A stretch of DNA of 64,000 bases, taken from Prevotella corporis DSM 18810 = JCM 8529 (GTDB lineage Bacteria; Bacteroidota; Bacteroidia; Bacteroidales; Bacteroidaceae). The stretch lies in contig NZ_AUME01000001.1 of the NCBI RefSeq assembly GCF_000430525.1, positions 1 through 64,000 on the forward strand, in the 5' to 3' direction. Under the pieces are notes generated by a model. The model saw only the letters and a program-made list of their open reading frames with translations, was not told where the DNA came from and made no database searches. Positions 1 to 7,870 of this stretch are shown here, piece by piece (position 1 is the first letter of the stretch; each line of letters opens with the position of its first letter). Both the position numbers and the translations under genes were made by a program.

Positions 1-369
1 TACAAGGCCGAACGCAACAGTGCCTACTTCACGTATATGGACTTCCCGGCTCAAGTGCAGAGGTGCATATATACGACCAACTGGATTGAAAGGCTCAACA
101 GGAAGTACAGGAGAACCATCCAAATGAGAACATCCATGCCATCAGAGAAGTCTGTCATCTTCCTCCTGGCAGCCGTGGCGATGGAGGAAACAAAGAAAAC
201 ATATGAAAGGAGAATATATCAATTCAAAAACTGGAAAGAAAAGAATAAAATAACAGCAGAGAAAGGAAAGTTGAATTACACACTTTTAAGGACACTACCT
301 TCAGTTAATGACGTGTATATGATTGGCGACTACCGCTGCTTCGGGTGTGTAGCGCAGCCCTTCGAGTAG
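1..369 (+). CDS. IS256-family (mutator-type) transposase, C-terminal fragment
   Basis: The frame is open from base 1, so the 5' part lies outside the window; the ATG at 37 is internal. The motif YTTNWIERLNRKYRR is the conserved block of IS256-type transposases that contains the catalytic Glu of the DDE triad, followed by the basic RR segment and the usual FKNWKEK region near the end of the family. The last ~35 residues do not look like the family's ordinary tail, so the end may be extended or altered. No downstream terminal repeat that I can name as an IS256 end is visible, although a strong inverted repeat follows at 400-487. It marks the left edge as a mobile-element junction. Whether the element is intact cannot be judged. 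Confidence 0.85.
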   Translation, partial: YKAERNSAYFTYMDFPAQVQRCIYTTNWIERLNRKYRRTIQMRTSMPSEKSVIFLLAAVAMEETKKTYERRIYQFKNWKEKNKITAEKGKLNYTLLRTLPSVNDVYMIGDYRCFGCVAQPFE

Positions 370-399
370 TCTCCCCCGATAGTTTTATTTAGAGAGGGC

Positions 400-487
400 C
401 CTTTAACCTAAATCGGTCATTAGTAGATTTCGTTTTCTTTTTGCACGAAAAAATCTCTAATGACCGATTTGCTTTTGGGTTAAGGGG
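400..487. repeat. Long imperfect inverted repeat with AATCGGTCAT arms
   Basis: Left arm AATCGGTCATTAG-T-AGATTT (411-430) is answered by AAATCT-CTAATGACCGATT (451-469), perfect except for one extra T. The outer flanks CCTTTAACC and GGGTTAAGG extend the pairing. The loop is about 20 nt. It lies just after the transposase tail and could be an IS end, a MITE-like element or a hairpin terminator. The 10-mer AATCGGTCAT recurs at 3386-3395 and, inverted, at 26853-26862. Confidence 0.6.
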
Positions 488-499
488 ACTTGCTTTTTG

Positions 500-539
500 A
501 AAAAGAAAGCTCGAAGTCCTATTATAAAGGGCTTCGAGC
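500..539 (-). terminator. Rho-independent terminator of the 626-3111 operon
   Basis: Stem GCTCGAAGTCC (509-519) pairs with GGGCTTCGAGC (529-539): 11 bp with one G-U pair and a 9-nt loop. On the minus strand the 3' arm is followed by TTTCTTTTTC, a U-rich tail. It sits about 85 bp past the stop of the small gene 626-802. Confidence 0.65.
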
Positions 540-625
540 AAGATTAATATGTGATTTTGAGTTTTACCGGGCAGCAATAATATTTTCTTTTCTTCATCTT
601 GCTGCCTTACCAACATTTGTTGTTT

Positions 626-802
626 TTATTTAAAATCATCTTCAGACCACGCATACTTGTCGTCATCCTCGACGCTATCATCAAAGTCAAATTGTTTGGC
701 GCCTGCAGCATCGTCTTCTCCAGATGCGTTCACTGTCTTCAAGAGATCTTTGGGATTTATGATCAATATATCGATGAGGGGCTGTTGATATTTCTTCTTC
801 AT
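626..802 (-). CDS. Small acidic peptide, 58 aa, downstream of an exported protein
   Basis: Begins MKKKYQQPLIDILIINPK and ends in an Asp/Glu-rich tail (FDFDDSVEDDDKYAWSEDDFK region). The ORF is short, but its start lies only 8 bp after the stop of 811-3111 on the same strand, and a terminator follows at 500-539, so it is the last gene of that operon. The opening, K-rich followed by Q-(K/Q)-P-hydrophobic, resembles the many small MKK-Y-x-x-P proteins that Prevotella and Bacteroides carry beside surface-protein genes (family resemblance, not verified). No signal peptide or membrane segment is visible. Function unknown. Confidence 0.6.
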   Translation of the reverse strand: MKKKYQQPLIDILIINPKDLLKTVNASGEDDAAGAKQFDFDDSVEDDDKYAWSEDDFK

Positions 803-810
803 TTGTTTGC

Positions 811-3111
811 TTATTTAATGATTTTCTTTCCGTTCTGAATGTAGATGCCTTTTGGTAAGTCTTGGAGATTTCCCGTTGGGCTAACCATGCGTCCGTCGAT
901 GGTGTAGATGGGTGCATGTGATGGTGTGTTATCTTTAACATCGATTTGCTCAATACCCGCTACCGATCCATCCCAAATCTTGAATTCGATACTCTTCGCC
1001 CTGCTGCCAGCAGATTGCTTGGAACGCAGGTAGGCGCGGAAAGGCTTAAACGAAGCACCTGTAGACTTCACGTAATTGAATTTCTGTGTATTGAAACCAA
1101 AGATGTAGTTCGTGTATTCTCCGTCTTTGGCGTTCAAATTACGATATTGGTAGGTTCCGATGAAGTCACCTGTAGCAATGTTGCTGGCAGGGATTTGCTT
1201 GTTGACAAACTCGATAGGCTTTTCATTGGCTGTGGTGATAGCTTCGCTCGGTTCTATCAGATAAGGTGTGTCTGCTATGGTAGAGGTCACCTCCTCGAAT
1301 GTAGCCGTGTTGTCATTGGCGTTCACGAACTTGTAAGCCTTTGATATGTTGAACTTGGACAGCTCTGTTGCGTTCATTGCGAAAGGTAGGCAGATGGTAG
1401 ACATGCTATGATAATTGCCGTTAGCATCTTTTCTACGGTCAAAGTTGCGGTCAAACCAAACCTTATCAGCCGTAAAGCCTTCCTTTACACCAAAGGTATA
1501 GCCGCTCTTCATGTATTTTTCCTTGTTTTTGTCTATCCATACGCCGGTGTTTGCTTTGAATGAGCCATTGTCGTGTGTCAGCACGCCACGGTCTGTAAGA
1601 TAAAGCAGCGGCATATTTTTCCCTTCTACTAAGACGTTGCATGGGTGTTCGTGCCCTTTAAGTGCAAAGGTAGTGTTTGCATTAACCTTTACCACACGAT
1701 TGAGATTGTCTCCTCGGTCAAAGAGGCTGAACTTTTTTTCTGCTGTCAGGTCAATGTAGGATGTATTCATATCGTAATCAACCATTTTATTGGGGTTGTA
1801 ATTCGCAGATGTTTGGTAGTATCCAGGCTGGTTGGGACGCCACAGCATAAAAATGTCGCTCACTTCAAATTCCTGGTCAGAAGTGAGAATCATGTAGCCT
1901 CTCGATTCCATTTCTTGTCCTGGTTTGTTTTCAACCTGTTTCAGTCTAACTGGAAATTCCAATTTCAACCAACCACCATTAGCCTCACGTTTTAGATAGT
2001 CTACGCGACCATGTTTATTAACCGTGCCGTATGCAGTATTTTTTGTAAGATCGGGATTGTCGTCAATACCAACACCTGCTACAACAGCACCATCTGTTTC
2101 AGCGGATTTGTACACTCGATCTACATAGTCCCAAGCCTTGACACTCATTCTGACCTTAGCACCTTTTGGTGCACGTACAATGGCTTGGAACAGTGAATAG
2201 GCTAAACCGTCCTTTTGTTCTTCTACTGTAGCAATAGGTATGAGTGCATTTATGGTAAGACGATATTTTCCATCTGCGCCTTTGGGAGCTACTACAACCT
2301 TGTCGCTACCAACTTGTCCTGTCCACCCTAAAGCGTTTTGTTTGTATGTGTTTCTCGCATATTGATTTTTGTTTGCATCAGTGGCTTTGAATTCTTCCCA
2401 TACAGGATCGAAAAGATATGTACCGTCGCCATTGTTCTTCACATACATCACGCCTTTGTTCATGTGCTGATTAAAACTATTATAGCGATTCAAAAGGTTG
2501 GTGCGATAGTGACGCACTAATAGTTTTTGATCAGTGAGCAGTGAGCCTTCGGTGGTACTGTAGCATTTAACTGTATTATCGATGGGGCGAGGGATGCGAA
2601 CCGTTTCGAGAACTTTACCAGTGTAGTCTTGGAAGAATAATTTAATACTGCTTTGCACATCCATATCCCACCAGCCACCGCCTTGAACTACAAAATCATT
2701 AAATTCTACCAAGTCATTCTTATCTTCATTAATATTTGAGTTGTAATAATGAAAGTGACAATAATTTGATAAATTATACCGATTTCCATTGGCATCAGTT
2801 CCTACAACTTTAACATATCCAGACGTTTGATATGTTTTGCCATTCTCTTCAACGGTTCCTATGCGCATGTGAAAATCTTTCCAGTTGTCGTTAGCTTCAC
2901 GATTCACACGCTCGTTGACAAATGAAAATGTAATTTCACCGTAGACGGTATAATTACCATAGGTATAATTTTTTGTCCTGTACGTGTACAACAATTCTTT
3001 CGAATTGTTCGGATTTACTGTCCATTCCCTGTTACCAGCCTTGGCTGTGACGGAGGCCAGCAGTGCGATGCACGTAATTAATAATGTGTAAAAATGTTTT
3101 CTTGGCATCAT
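811..3111 (-). CDS. Large exported protein with Prevotella-type C-terminal sorting-like tail
   Basis: 766 aa. The N-terminus has a Sec signal peptide (MMPRKHFYTLLITCIALLASVTAKAG, cleavage near residue 25). No named domain is recognised in the Asn-, Tyr- and aromatic-rich body, which looks like extracellular beta-sandwich material. The C-terminus reads IYTIDGRMV...LPKGIYIQNGKKIIK, the pattern typical of Prevotella secreted proteins and similar to type IX secretion (Por) C-terminal domains; two other proteins here share it (14856-16766 and 62942-64000). First gene of an operon with the 58-aa peptide. A promoter box lies at 3268-3275, giving a leader of about 150 nt. Likely surface-exposed or secreted; role unknown. 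Confidence 0.8.
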   Translation of the reverse strand: MMPRKHFYTLLITCIALLASVTAKAGNREWTVNPNNSKELLYTYRTKNYTYGNYTVYGEITFSFVNERVNREANDNWKDFHMRIGTVEENGKTYQTSGYVKVVGTDANGNRYNLSNYCHFHYYNSNINEDKNDLVEFNDFVVQGGGWWDMDVQSSIKLFFQDYTGKVLETVRIPRPIDNTVKCYSTTEGSLLTDQKLLVRHYRTNLLNRYNSFNQHMNKGVMYVKNNGDGTYLFDPVWEEFKATDANKNQYARNTYKQNALGWTGQVGSDKVVVAPKGADGKYRLTINALIPIATVEEQKDGLAYSLFQAIVRAPKGAKVRMSVKAWDYVDRVYKSAETDGAVVAGVGIDDNPDLTKNTAYGTVNKHGRVDYLKREANGGWLKLEFPVRLKQVENKPGQEMESRGYMILTSDQEFEVSDIFMLWRPNQPGYYQTSANYNPNKMVDYDMNTSYIDLTAEKKFSLFDRGDNLNRVVKVNANTTFALKGHEHPCNVLVEGKNMPLLYLTDRGVLTHDNGSFKANTGVWIDKNKEKYMKSGYTFGVKEGFTADKVWFDRNFDRRKDANGNYHSMSTICLPFAMNATELSKFNISKAYKFVNANDNTATFEEVTSTIADTPYLIEPSEAITTANEKPIEFVNKQIPASNIATGDFIGTYQYRNLNAKDGEYTNYIFGFNTQKFNYVKSTGASFKPFRAYLRSKQSAGSRAKSIEFKIWDGSVAGIEQIDVKDNTPSHAPIYTIDGRMVSPTGNLQDLPKGIYIQNGKKIIK

Positions 3112-3267
3112 TGTTTGTTTGATATAATTTTTGTTTGATATAATTAATGCTGCGTTATGGGAGAAATGGCTGTGTTATGTGGCAATGCAGAGTGCATAGG
3201 TGCACCCTTGCTCGGATTGGAAAAGCAATCTGTCAGTATAGTCGTTCCCTCTTTCCTTAATTTAGTG

Positions 3268-3275
3268 CAAAGGTA
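3268..3275 (-). promoter_or_regulatory. Bacteroidota -7 box for 811-3111
   Basis: Minus-strand TACCTTTG fits TAnnTTTG. No convincing -33 TTG lies at 19-21 bp. The 441-bp gap 3112-3552 otherwise holds a C-tract (3301-3307) and the remnant frame at 3367-3516. Confidence 0.45.
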
Positions 3276-3366
3276 TGTATAAATCTTTTATAATAATTCA
3301 CCCCCCCACAATTAACTAATATTAACACTACATAAAAATACCATCTTTGGATATAATAATAGGTTA

Positions 3367-3516
3367 GTGTCAGAGATTCTGTCTAAATCGGTCATCCGAC
3401 CGCTCGTGCATAATTTAGATGATGTAAGCTATGCAATGCTGATAGAGAAGGAGCGTTTCGATGCGCTGTGGGACGTTGACGACCGTCGGAATTGGCAGCC
3501 TGTTTATCATGAATGA
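3367..3516 (+). pseudogene. Short remnant frame in phase with the kinase gene
   Basis: A frame open from well upstream, with no ATG but a possible GTG at 3367, encodes a protein-like stretch (VIRPLVHNLDDVSYAML, then EKERFDALWDVDDRRNWQP, ending VYHE). It stops at TGA 3514-3516. The kinase at 3553 is in the same phase, with only this stop between. It could be a decayed C-terminal end of a deleted gene or a small upstream gene. The AATCGGTCAT 10-mer (3386-3395) lies inside it. I do not recognise the sequence. Confidence 0.3.
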
Positions 3517-3552
3517 GCAATATTAAGCCCCTCGGAGCGTTATTATGACGTT

Positions 3553-4722
3553 ATGCAATGGACTGATAGAATACGGCAGGTAAAGATTTTCCTCGTAGTG
3601 GCAGCAATATTGATTGCTGTTGCCTCCTTGGTGGCATCAAATATCCTCACGAAAGATTTGGCTCAACAGGAGCGCACTCGCATGGAAGTCTGGGCCGAGG
3701 CCATGCGGGTGCTAAGTCAGGCTGATGACAACACAGACTTGGCGTTAGTGCTGAAGGTGCTGAACGGGAATAATACGATTCCCGTGGTCGTCATTGACAG
3801 CAGCAACTCTGTGACGGATTTCCGCAATGTACGCATCAGAGGCAAGAACTATGAAGACAGCATCCGTCAGGTGACAGCTATGGCCAAGCGGCTGCAAGCC
3901 AGTGGACAGAGCATTCGTATTCCGTTGTCAGCCAATGGAAACGATTACATTGATGTCTGTTATGACGACTCGCTGATGCTTCGGCGTCTGGCACTCTATC
4001 CTTATGTTCAGTTGGGTGTGGTCATGCTGTTTGTCGTGGTAGCCATTTTTGCTCTGTTGACCTCCAAACGTGCCGAGCAGAATAAAGTCTGGGTGGGGCT
4101 GTCGAAGGAAACGGCCCACCAGTTGGGTACGCCCATCTCCTCGTTGATGGCCTGGACGACAATATTGAAAGAGTCGTATCCTGACGACAAGTTGCTGCCA
4201 GAGATGGACAAGGACGTCAGGCGTTTGCAACTCATCGCCGACCGTTTTTCCAAAATAGGCTCACTTCCAGAGCCTGTCCCAGCCAGCTTGAACGAGGTGC
4301 TCGACCATGTGATTGACTACATGGACCGGCGCACGTCGAAAAAGGTGGTGATGCAGAAGGAATTTCCCGACAACGACGTCATTGTGAAAATGAATGCGTC
4401 GCTCTTCGAGTGGGTAATTGAGAACCTTTGCAAGAATGCTGTCGATGCAATGGGCGGCGAGTCGGGACAAATCACTCTTCATGTGGAGGAGACCGACAAC
4501 AAGGCTATTATAGAGGTGAGCGATACGGGTAAGGGAATCAAGAAGAAAGACATCGGAAACGTGTTCCGTCCCGGCTTCACCACCAAGAAACGCGGTTGGG
4601 GGTTGGGGCTAAGCCTCGCCAAACGCATAGTGGAGGAGTATCATCGTGGACGCATATTCGTGAAGTCGTCAGCGATAGGAAAGGGGACGACCTTCAGGAT
4701 AGAACTTTCGAAACAGCAATAA
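3553..4722 (+). CDS. Orphan membrane sensor histidine kinase
   Basis: 389 aa. Two transmembrane helices (about residues 11-30 and 151-170) bracket a ~120-residue periplasmic sensor region. The cytoplasmic kinase core has H-box KETAHQLGTPISSL (phospho-acceptor His189), N-box ENLCKNAVDAM (291-300), G1 DTGKGI (324-329), F-box FRPGFTT and G2 GWGLGLSLAKR (348-358). The AHQLGTPISSL H-box variant is common in Bacteroidota kinases. No response regulator is adjacent, so the partner must be elsewhere. Start chosen at the ATG at 3553; the frame is closed upstream at 3514. A 22-bp-period repeat array follows the gene. Confidence 0.85.
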   Translation: MQWTDRIRQVKIFLVVAAILIAVASLVASNILTKDLAQQERTRMEVWAEAMRVLSQADDNTDLALVLKVLNGNNTIPVVVIDSSNSVTDFRNVRIRGKNYEDSIRQVTAMAKRLQASGQSIRIPLSANGNDYIDVCYDDSLMLRRLALYPYVQLGVVMLFVVVAIFALLTSKRAEQNKVWVGLSKETAHQLGTPISSLMAWTTILKESYPDDKLLPEMDKDVRRLQLIADRFSKIGSLPEPVPASLNEVLDHVIDYMDRRTSKKVVMQKEFPDNDVIVKMNASLFEWVIENLCKNAVDAMGGESGQITLHVEETDNKAIIEVSDTGKGIKKKDIGNVFRPGFTTKKRGWGLGLSLAKRIVEEYHRGRIFVKSSAIGKGTTFRIELSKQQ

Positions 4723-4794
4723 TCTCCGTCGAATTAGGCTTCGGAAATCGGGCGGTTTCCAATTTGTAAACGGGCAATCATCCTCGATAATTCA

Positions 4795-4873
4795 AAAGCT
4801 AAGCTTTCACCAAACGAAAGGTCAGCTTTTGCTCCCCGATAGGTGAGCTTCCGCATTGCGAAAGCTCACCTAT
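4795..4873. repeat. 22-bp-period palindromic array A (4 units)
   Basis: Units AAAGCTAAGCTTT, AAAGGTCAGCTTT, ATAGGTGAGCTTC and AAAGCTCACCTAT are centred at 4801, 4823, 4845 and 4867, exactly 22 bp apart with 9-bp spacers. Units 3 and 4 are mutual inverted repeats and can form a hairpin. It lies in the 423-bp gap between the kinase and yceD. The rest of that gap (4876-5100) shows no gene. Confidence 0.85.
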
Positions 4874-5102
4874 TGTTTTTAGGTTTATAATTCGTTGATT
4901 GTCATTCGGTTATAGCTCTTGCTATGGCTCGCTACCGCCGAGTCTTCGCTCATGCGTTTTCCTCATCCCACTGACTATAATTCATGCCTTGGAACGTCCC
5001 GTATGATGCAATGAACAGTCGTGTACAAACAGTTGGTTTCCATGTCTCCCAAAGAAAATGAAATAGCAAGAATCATCCTTTTTTTCTATTTTCTATCTAT
5101 AA

Positions 5103-5135
5103 TTTGCTAATTATCAGAAAATATTCGTAACTTTG
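5103..5135 (+). promoter_or_regulatory. Promoter of yceD-rpmF-fabH
   Basis: TTTG (5103-5106), 21-bp spacer, TAACTTTG (5128-5135): a full match to the Bacteroidota consensus. The yceD ATG begins 10 bp after the box, so the mRNA would be almost or fully leaderless. Confidence 0.7.
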
Positions 5136-5145
5136 CAACCCGATT

Positions 5146-5664
5146 ATGGACTTGGAAACCCTTAAAATCGATTTGAAAGGTCTGAATGAAGGCTTGAATA
5201 GCTTTGAGTTTGACCTGGATGATGCTTACTTTAAGGCTGTTGATGCTCCTGAGGTAAGTGAAGGTGCTGTGCATGTATCGCTTGATATCGTCCGCACCAG
5301 CGACGACTTCTTCACGTTGGAGTTCAGAGAGAAAGGAACGGTTGTCGTGCCGTGCAATCTCTGTCTCGACCCTATGGAGCAACCCATCGAGACCACTGAG
5401 CATCTTGGGGCTAAGTTCGGAAATGAATACTCAGAAGATGACGACTGTGTGACTGTGGCCGAGAACGAAGGAATACTCGATGTCTCATGGCTCATCTACG
5501 AATTTATAGCACTCGCAATCCCTATCAGGCATGTGCATGCACCTGGAAAATGCAACTCTGCTATGACACGGGCTCTCGAAGAGCACTCTGCCGCCCGAAG
5601 CGGTGAGGGAGAGGAGAAACCTATAGATCCGCGCTGGGCAGCTCTATTAAAATTAAAAGAATAA
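5146..5664 (+). CDS. yceD: DUF177/YceD-family protein
   Basis: 172 aa. Position directly before rpmF and fabH is the classic yceD-rpmF-fab neighbourhood. The motif VVPCNLCLDPM (Cys70, Cys73) and a third Cys in HAPGKC (Cys136) are the conserved Cys positions of DUF177. The family is linked to 23S rRNA accumulation and ribosome biogenesis in bacteria and plants; the biochemical function is not settled. The ending DPRWAALLKLKE is also typical. The gene appears to be transcribed from the promoter at 5103-5135 with almost no 5' UTR. It is 23 bp from rpmF. Confidence 0.85.
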   Translation: MDLETLKIDLKGLNEGLNSFEFDLDDAYFKAVDAPEVSEGAVHVSLDIVRTSDDFFTLEFREKGTVVVPCNLCLDPMEQPIETTEHLGAKFGNEYSEDDDCVTVAENEGILDVSWLIYEFIALAIPIRHVHAPGKCNSAMTRALEEHSAARSGEGEEKPIDPRWAALLKLKE

Positions 5665-5687
5665 AATATTAAAAGTTTAAAAGAATT

Positions 5688-5873
5688 ATGGCACATCCTA
5701 AAAGAAGACAGTCAAAGACTCGTACACTCAAGAGAAGAACTCACGATAAGGCAGTAGCTCCCACACTTGCAGTATGTCCTAACTGCGGTGCTTACTACGT
5801 TTATCACACAGTTTGTCCAACTTGTGGATACTATCGTGGCAAGGTTGCTATTGTTAAGGAGACTGTAGAGTAA
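5688..5873 (+). CDS. rpmF: Ribosomal protein bL32
   Basis: 61 aa. Begins MAHPKRRQSKTRTLKRR, the basic N-terminus of bL32. It carries a zinc-ribbon with Cys30, Cys33, Cys43 and Cys46 (CPNCG...CPTCG), so this is the zinc-binding (C+) form of L32. Structural protein of the 50S subunit. It sits between yceD and fabH; the fabH start is only 5 bp after its stop, so translation of the two is probably linked. Confidence 0.97.
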   Translation: MAHPKRRQSKTRTLKRRTHDKAVAPTLAVCPNCGAYYVYHTVCPTCGYYRGKVAIVKETVE

Positions 5874-5878
5874 TAATA

Positions 5879-6898
5879 ATGGAGAAGATAAACGCAATTA
5901 TCACTGGTATAGGTGGCTATGTGCCCGACTATGTTCTTGGTAACGAGGAATTGTCACGCATAGTTGATACCAGCGATGAATGGATTATGGCCCGTGTGGG
6001 CATCAAAGAGCGACGCATTCTGACCGAAGAGGGACTCGGAACGAGCTATATGGCCCGCAAGGCTGCCAAGCAACTTCTGCAGAAAACAGGCGTTGATCCC
6101 ACCAGTATCGATGCGCTTATCGTCACTACGACTACTCCTGACTACAAATTTCCTTCTACCGCTTCAATCGTTATCGGTAAGTTGGGACTGCAAAATGCGT
6201 TCGGATTCGACTTCTCCGCTGCATGTTGTGGCTTCCTTTACACACTCGATGTGGCTTCGACGATGATTCAGAGCGGGCGTTATAAGAAGATTATTGTCAT
6301 AGCAGCCGACAAAATGTCGTCGGTGGTTGACTATACCGACCGTCAGACATGCGTGCTCTTCGGCGATGGTGCTGCCGCAGTGCTGGTAGAGGCTACCACA
6401 GAGCAGAACATTGGAGTGCAGAACTCCTTCCTCCGCACTGACGGTGACGGCCTTCCGTTCCTCCACATGAAAGCCGGCGGTTCAGTCTGCCCTCCCTCTC
6501 ACTTCACAGTTGATCATCATTTGCACTATCTCTATCAGGAGGGACGCACCGTTTTCCGCTATGCGGTTACGAATATGAGTAGCGATGTGGCGCAAATCAT
6601 GAAGATAAACAACTTGTCGGCAGCCGATGTCAATTGGGTCGTGCCCCACGAAGCCAACCTTCGCATCATCGAGGCTGTGGCAAAACGTGCCAATCTGCCG
6701 CTTGAGAAGGTGCTCATCAACATCGAACATTATGGCAACACCAGTGCGGCGACGATACCTCTTGCCCTTTGGGACTTCGAATCAAAGTTGAAGAAAGGTG
6801 ATAATATGATCTTTACCGCATTCGGAGCTGGATTCGTACACGGCGCATCATACATCAAATGGGCATACGACGGAGCTTCTGCAGTGGCAAAGAAATAA
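5879..6898 (+). CDS. fabH: 3-oxoacyl-ACP synthase III (FabH)
   Basis: 339 aa, usual length. Catalyses the first condensation of type II fatty-acid synthesis (acyl-CoA plus malonyl-ACP). The catalytic triad is visible: Cys116 in FSAACCGF, His257 in VVPHEANLR, Asn287 in HYGNTSAATIP. Thiolase-fold motifs such as FGDGAAAVLVE are present. A second Cys follows the catalytic one. Third gene of the yceD operon; plsX, often found between rpmF and fabH elsewhere, is absent. A terminator follows at 6922-6961. Confidence 0.95.
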   Translation: MEKINAIITGIGGYVPDYVLGNEELSRIVDTSDEWIMARVGIKERRILTEEGLGTSYMARKAAKQLLQKTGVDPTSIDALIVTTTTPDYKFPSTASIVIGKLGLQNAFGFDFSAACCGFLYTLDVASTMIQSGRYKKIIVIAADKMSSVVDYTDRQTCVLFGDGAAAVLVEATTEQNIGVQNSFLRTDGDGLPFLHMKAGGSVCPPSHFTVDHHLHYLYQEGRTVFRYAVTNMSSDVAQIMKINNLSAADVNWVVPHEANLRIIEAVAKRANLPLEKVLINIEHYGNTSAATIPLALWDFESKLKKGDNMIFTAFGAGFVHGASYIKWAYDGASAVAKK

Positions 6899-6921
6899 AC
6901 TCTAAGTAGTATAAACTTATC

Positions 6922-6961
6922 AACGCATCTTTCTTTTCGAATAAAGACAGGTGCGTTTTTT
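6922..6961 (+). terminator. Terminator after fabH
   Basis: AACGCATCT (6922-6930) pairs with AGGTGCGTT (6949-6957), 9 bp with one G-U, followed by a run of T. It separates fabH from era, which starts 28 bp later. Confidence 0.65.
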
Positions 6962-6988
6962 AGATTAAGGAACTTTTATTCTGAAGAA

Positions 6989-7870
6989 ATGCATAAAGCT
7001 GGATTTGTAAACATTGTGGGAAATCCGAACGTCGGAAAAAGTACGCTGATGAACCAACTCGTCGGCGAGAAAATAAGTATCGCCACTTTCAAGGCGCAGA
7101 CCACCCGACACCGCATCATGGGCATAGTCAATACCGATGACATGCAGATTGTCTTTTCAGACACGCCTGGTGTGTTGAAGCCTAACTACAAGATGCAGGA
7201 GATGATGTTGCATTTCTCTGAGTCAGCATTGGCCGACGCCGATATACTACTCTATGTGACGGATGTGGTCGAGAATCCAGAGAAGAACGTCGATTTCTTG
7301 GAGAAAGTGGGCAAAATGGACATCCCTGTCATACTGCTTATCAATAAAATTGACGAGAGCGACCAAAAAAAGCTGGTCGAACTCGTGGAGCGGTGGCACT
7401 CTCTACTACCCAAAGCTGAGATTCTGCCAATATCGGCTAAGAACAAGTTTGGCACCGATGTGCTCATGAAGCGCATTCAGGAACTATTGCCCGAAAGTCC
7501 GGCCTATTTCGATAAGAATCAGCTGACCGACAAGCCTGCGAAATTTTTCGTAACGGAGATAATTCGTGAGAAAATCTTGCGTTATTACGATAAGGAAATC
7601 CCCTATTCCGTTGAGGTGGTCGTGGAGCGTTTCAAAGAAGAGACAAAACAAATCAACATCAATGCCGTCATATACGTGGAGCGCGACAGTCAGAAAGGCA
7701 TTATCATCGGCCATCAGGGAATGGCCCTGAAGAAGGTTTCCACCGAGGCACGCAAAAGCCTTGAGCGCTTCTTTGACAAGAAAATCTACCTTGAGACCTT
7801 TGTAAAGGTCGATAAAGACTGGCGCAACTCTCAGAAAGAATTGAATAATTTCGGATATAATCCAGAGTGA
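6989..7870 (+). CDS. era: GTPase Era
   Basis: 293 aa. Ribosome-assembly GTPase that binds the 3' end of 16S rRNA. G1 GNPNVGKS (11-18), G3 DTPG (58-61), G4 NKID (119-122). A C-terminal KH domain contains the GHQG loop (241-244) and the ending ETFVKVDKDWRNS typical of Era. Followed after a 241-bp gap by der, another ribosome-assembly GTPase; that gap contains a 7-bp hairpin (TGCCCTA/TAGGGCA, 7973-7995) of unknown role. Confidence 0.95.
   Translation: MHKAGFVNIVGNPNVGKSTLMNQLVGEKISIATFKAQTTRHRIMGIVNTDDMQIVFSDTPGVLKPNYKMQEMMLHFSESALADADILLYVTDVVENPEKNVDFLEKVGKMDIPVILLINKIDESDQKKLVELVERWHSLLPKAEILPISAKNKFGTDVLMKRIQELLPESPAYFDKNQLTDKPAKFFVTEIIREKILRYYDKEIPYSVEVVVERFKEETKQININAVIYVERDSQKGIIIGHQGMALKKVSTEARKSLERFFDKKIYLETFVKVDKDWRNSQKELNNFGYNPE

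Noticed and set aside
599-953. Overlapping frames on both strands (599-838 plus, 687-953 minus).
   Set aside because: They overlap the 58-aa gene and the end of the secreted-protein gene in other frames and look random.
4792-4875. CRISPR-like repeat array.
   Set aside because: Spacers are only 9 bp and repeats are quasi-palindromic and degenerate; no cas gene is present.
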